A DNA stretch of 64,000 bases from Hydractinia symbiolongicarpus (taxonomy: Eukaryota > Cnidaria > Hydrozoa > Anthoathecata > Hydractiniidae): assembly GCF_029227915.1 (NCBI RefSeq), contig NC_079884.1, forward strand, positions 30,816,001-30,880,000. Reading direction: 5' to 3'. A program made the translations under genes and the position numbers. Of this stretch, positions 63,394-64,000 are shown piece by piece. The notes below the pieces were generated by a model. It did no database searches and had not been told where the DNA came from. It saw nothing but the letters and a program-made list of their open reading frames with translations. Within the stretch, counting starts at the first letter, position 1. Every line of letters starts with the position of its first letter.

Positions 63394-64000
63394 GAATAAA
63401 AGAAGTTTAATCGCCGGCAAACGAATACCCGCCATTTCCTGTAAACCCCGGCCTCGGCCCGCATAGTAAAAAGTATACAAAGAAAGTACCCACAGAGTAA
63501 ACTCATTTTCCGAACGATTTTTTAAATTATTTTTTCACCACTACAACGCATGAGACTTGTAGTTTGCAAAAATCTTTTCATTTTTGATGAGACGCTGAAT
63601 AAAAGAAGTTTAATCGCCGGCAAACGAAAACCTGCGATTTCCCGTAAATCCCGGGCTCAGCCCGTATAGTCAAAAGTATACAAAGAAAGTAACCAGGGAG
63701 AAAACTCATTTCCCGAAAGATTTTTTAAATTAATATTTCACCACTAAAGCGCATGAGACTTGTAGTTTTTAAAAATGTTTTCATTTTTGATGAGACGCTG
63801 AATAAAAGAAGTTTAATCGTCCTCAAACGAAAACCCGCGACTTCCCGTAAATCCCGGACTCGGCCCGTATAGTCAAAAGTATACAAAGAAAGTACCCAGA
63901 GTGTAAACTCATTTCCCGAACGATTTTTTAAATTATTTTTTCACCACTAAAATGCATGAGACTTGTAGTTTCAAACATGTTTTCATTTTTGATGAGACGC
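62560..64000. repeat. four-monomer tandem duplication (811 bp), second copy cut by window end
   Basis: 62,560-63,370 begins again at 63,371. CGAATACCCGCC falls at 62,611 and 63,422, and private variants CATAGTAAAAAG, GCAAAAATCTTTTC and GGGAGAAAACTC occur in both. The source block at 44.5-46.4 kb has no such duplication, so this step came after the long-range copy. Confidence 0.88.

Larger units (their letters stand above)
1..64000. repeat. satellite DNA array, ~203-bp monomer, about 315 head-to-tail copies
   Basis: The segment GGCCCGTATAGTC recurs every 202-204 bases across the whole window, starting at 2, 205, 408 and so on, always on the plus strand. No interruption by unrelated sequence was seen. 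Neighbouring monomers differ at roughly one position in ten or fewer, while monomers in matching positions of higher-order blocks are nearly identical, which is the usual sign of satellite evolution by unequal exchange. Neither edge of the array is inside the window. Arrays of this kind are typical of centromeric or pericentromeric heterochromatin in eukaryotes; that location is inferred and cannot be proved from the sequence. I do not recognise the monomer as any named satellite family. Confidence 0.98.

Noticed and set aside
1-64000. CRISPR array
   Set aside because: There is no alternation of short identical repeats with unique spacers; the entire 203-bp unit is conserved and no cas-like genes are present.
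1-64000. Telomeric or microsatellite tracts
   Set aside because: No short-motif runs were found beyond T-runs of up to about ten bases within the monomer.

Overview
The window is tandemly repeated satellite DNA from end to end. One monomer of about 203 bp, always in the same orientation, repeats roughly 315 times. It starts at base 1 and is still running at base 64,000, so both ends of the array lie outside the window. I found no protein-coding gene, rRNA, tRNA, CRISPR array, insertion sequence, transposon or unique spacer. The short open reading frames on both strands are by-products of the repeat. An array of this size, with layered higher-order repeats, points to a eukaryotic heterochromatic block such as a centromere, pericentromere or similar. 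The species cannot be named from the sequence. My hand-read consensus has 39% GC and about 13 CpG per 203 bp, near 1.7 times expectation, so the array does not look eroded by long-term CpG methylation.

Monomer layout, numbered from the CGGCCCG at base 1: a GC-richer part (about 50% GC, positions 161-203 and 1-60) and an AT-rich part (about 27% GC, positions 61-160). Near the centre is a dyad with 8-bp arms, CAAAAATG and CATTTTTG, around a TTTT loop. Two shorter dyads lie at the monomer junction (CGGGC/GCCCG) and just inside it (GTATA/TATAC). Monomers come in two main junction forms, GTCAAAAG (A) and GTCGAATG (B). Local families differ in a few diagnostic positions.

Region by region. 1-16.8 kb: mixed monomers with CTGCACCACTAGAAC variants, nine copies of a 143-bp truncated monomer, and tandem or spaced duplications with periods near 0.61, 1.02, 1.16, 1.63 and 2.52 kb. 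16,777-22,870: three nearly identical tandem copies of a 10-unit, 2,031-2,032-bp higher-order repeat. 22.9-37.2 kb: older mosaic with duplications offset by 4,016, 4,624, 5,638, 3,040 and 2,432 bp. 37,159-40,319: almost two copies of a 1,621-bp, 8-unit repeat. 40.3-46.4 kb: successive rounds of a ~2.0-kb repeat that grew by one monomer and then by one dimer. 46.4-56.2 kb: diverse monomers with 1-, 2-, 3- and 6-monomer duplications. 56.2-61.5 kb: a mosaic copy of 51.8-56.2 kb. 61.5-64.0 kb: a block matching 44.5-46.4 kb at 17,023 bp distance, followed by an 811-bp tandem duplication cut by the window edge.

There are no genes to act together. The content of interest is how the array grows: duplication sizes are almost all whole numbers of monomers, and the recurrent internal deletions remove the central hairpin. 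I saw no protein-based or RNA-based system here. All boundaries were located by reading and subtracting coordinates of marker variants, so most are good to within a few tens of bases.
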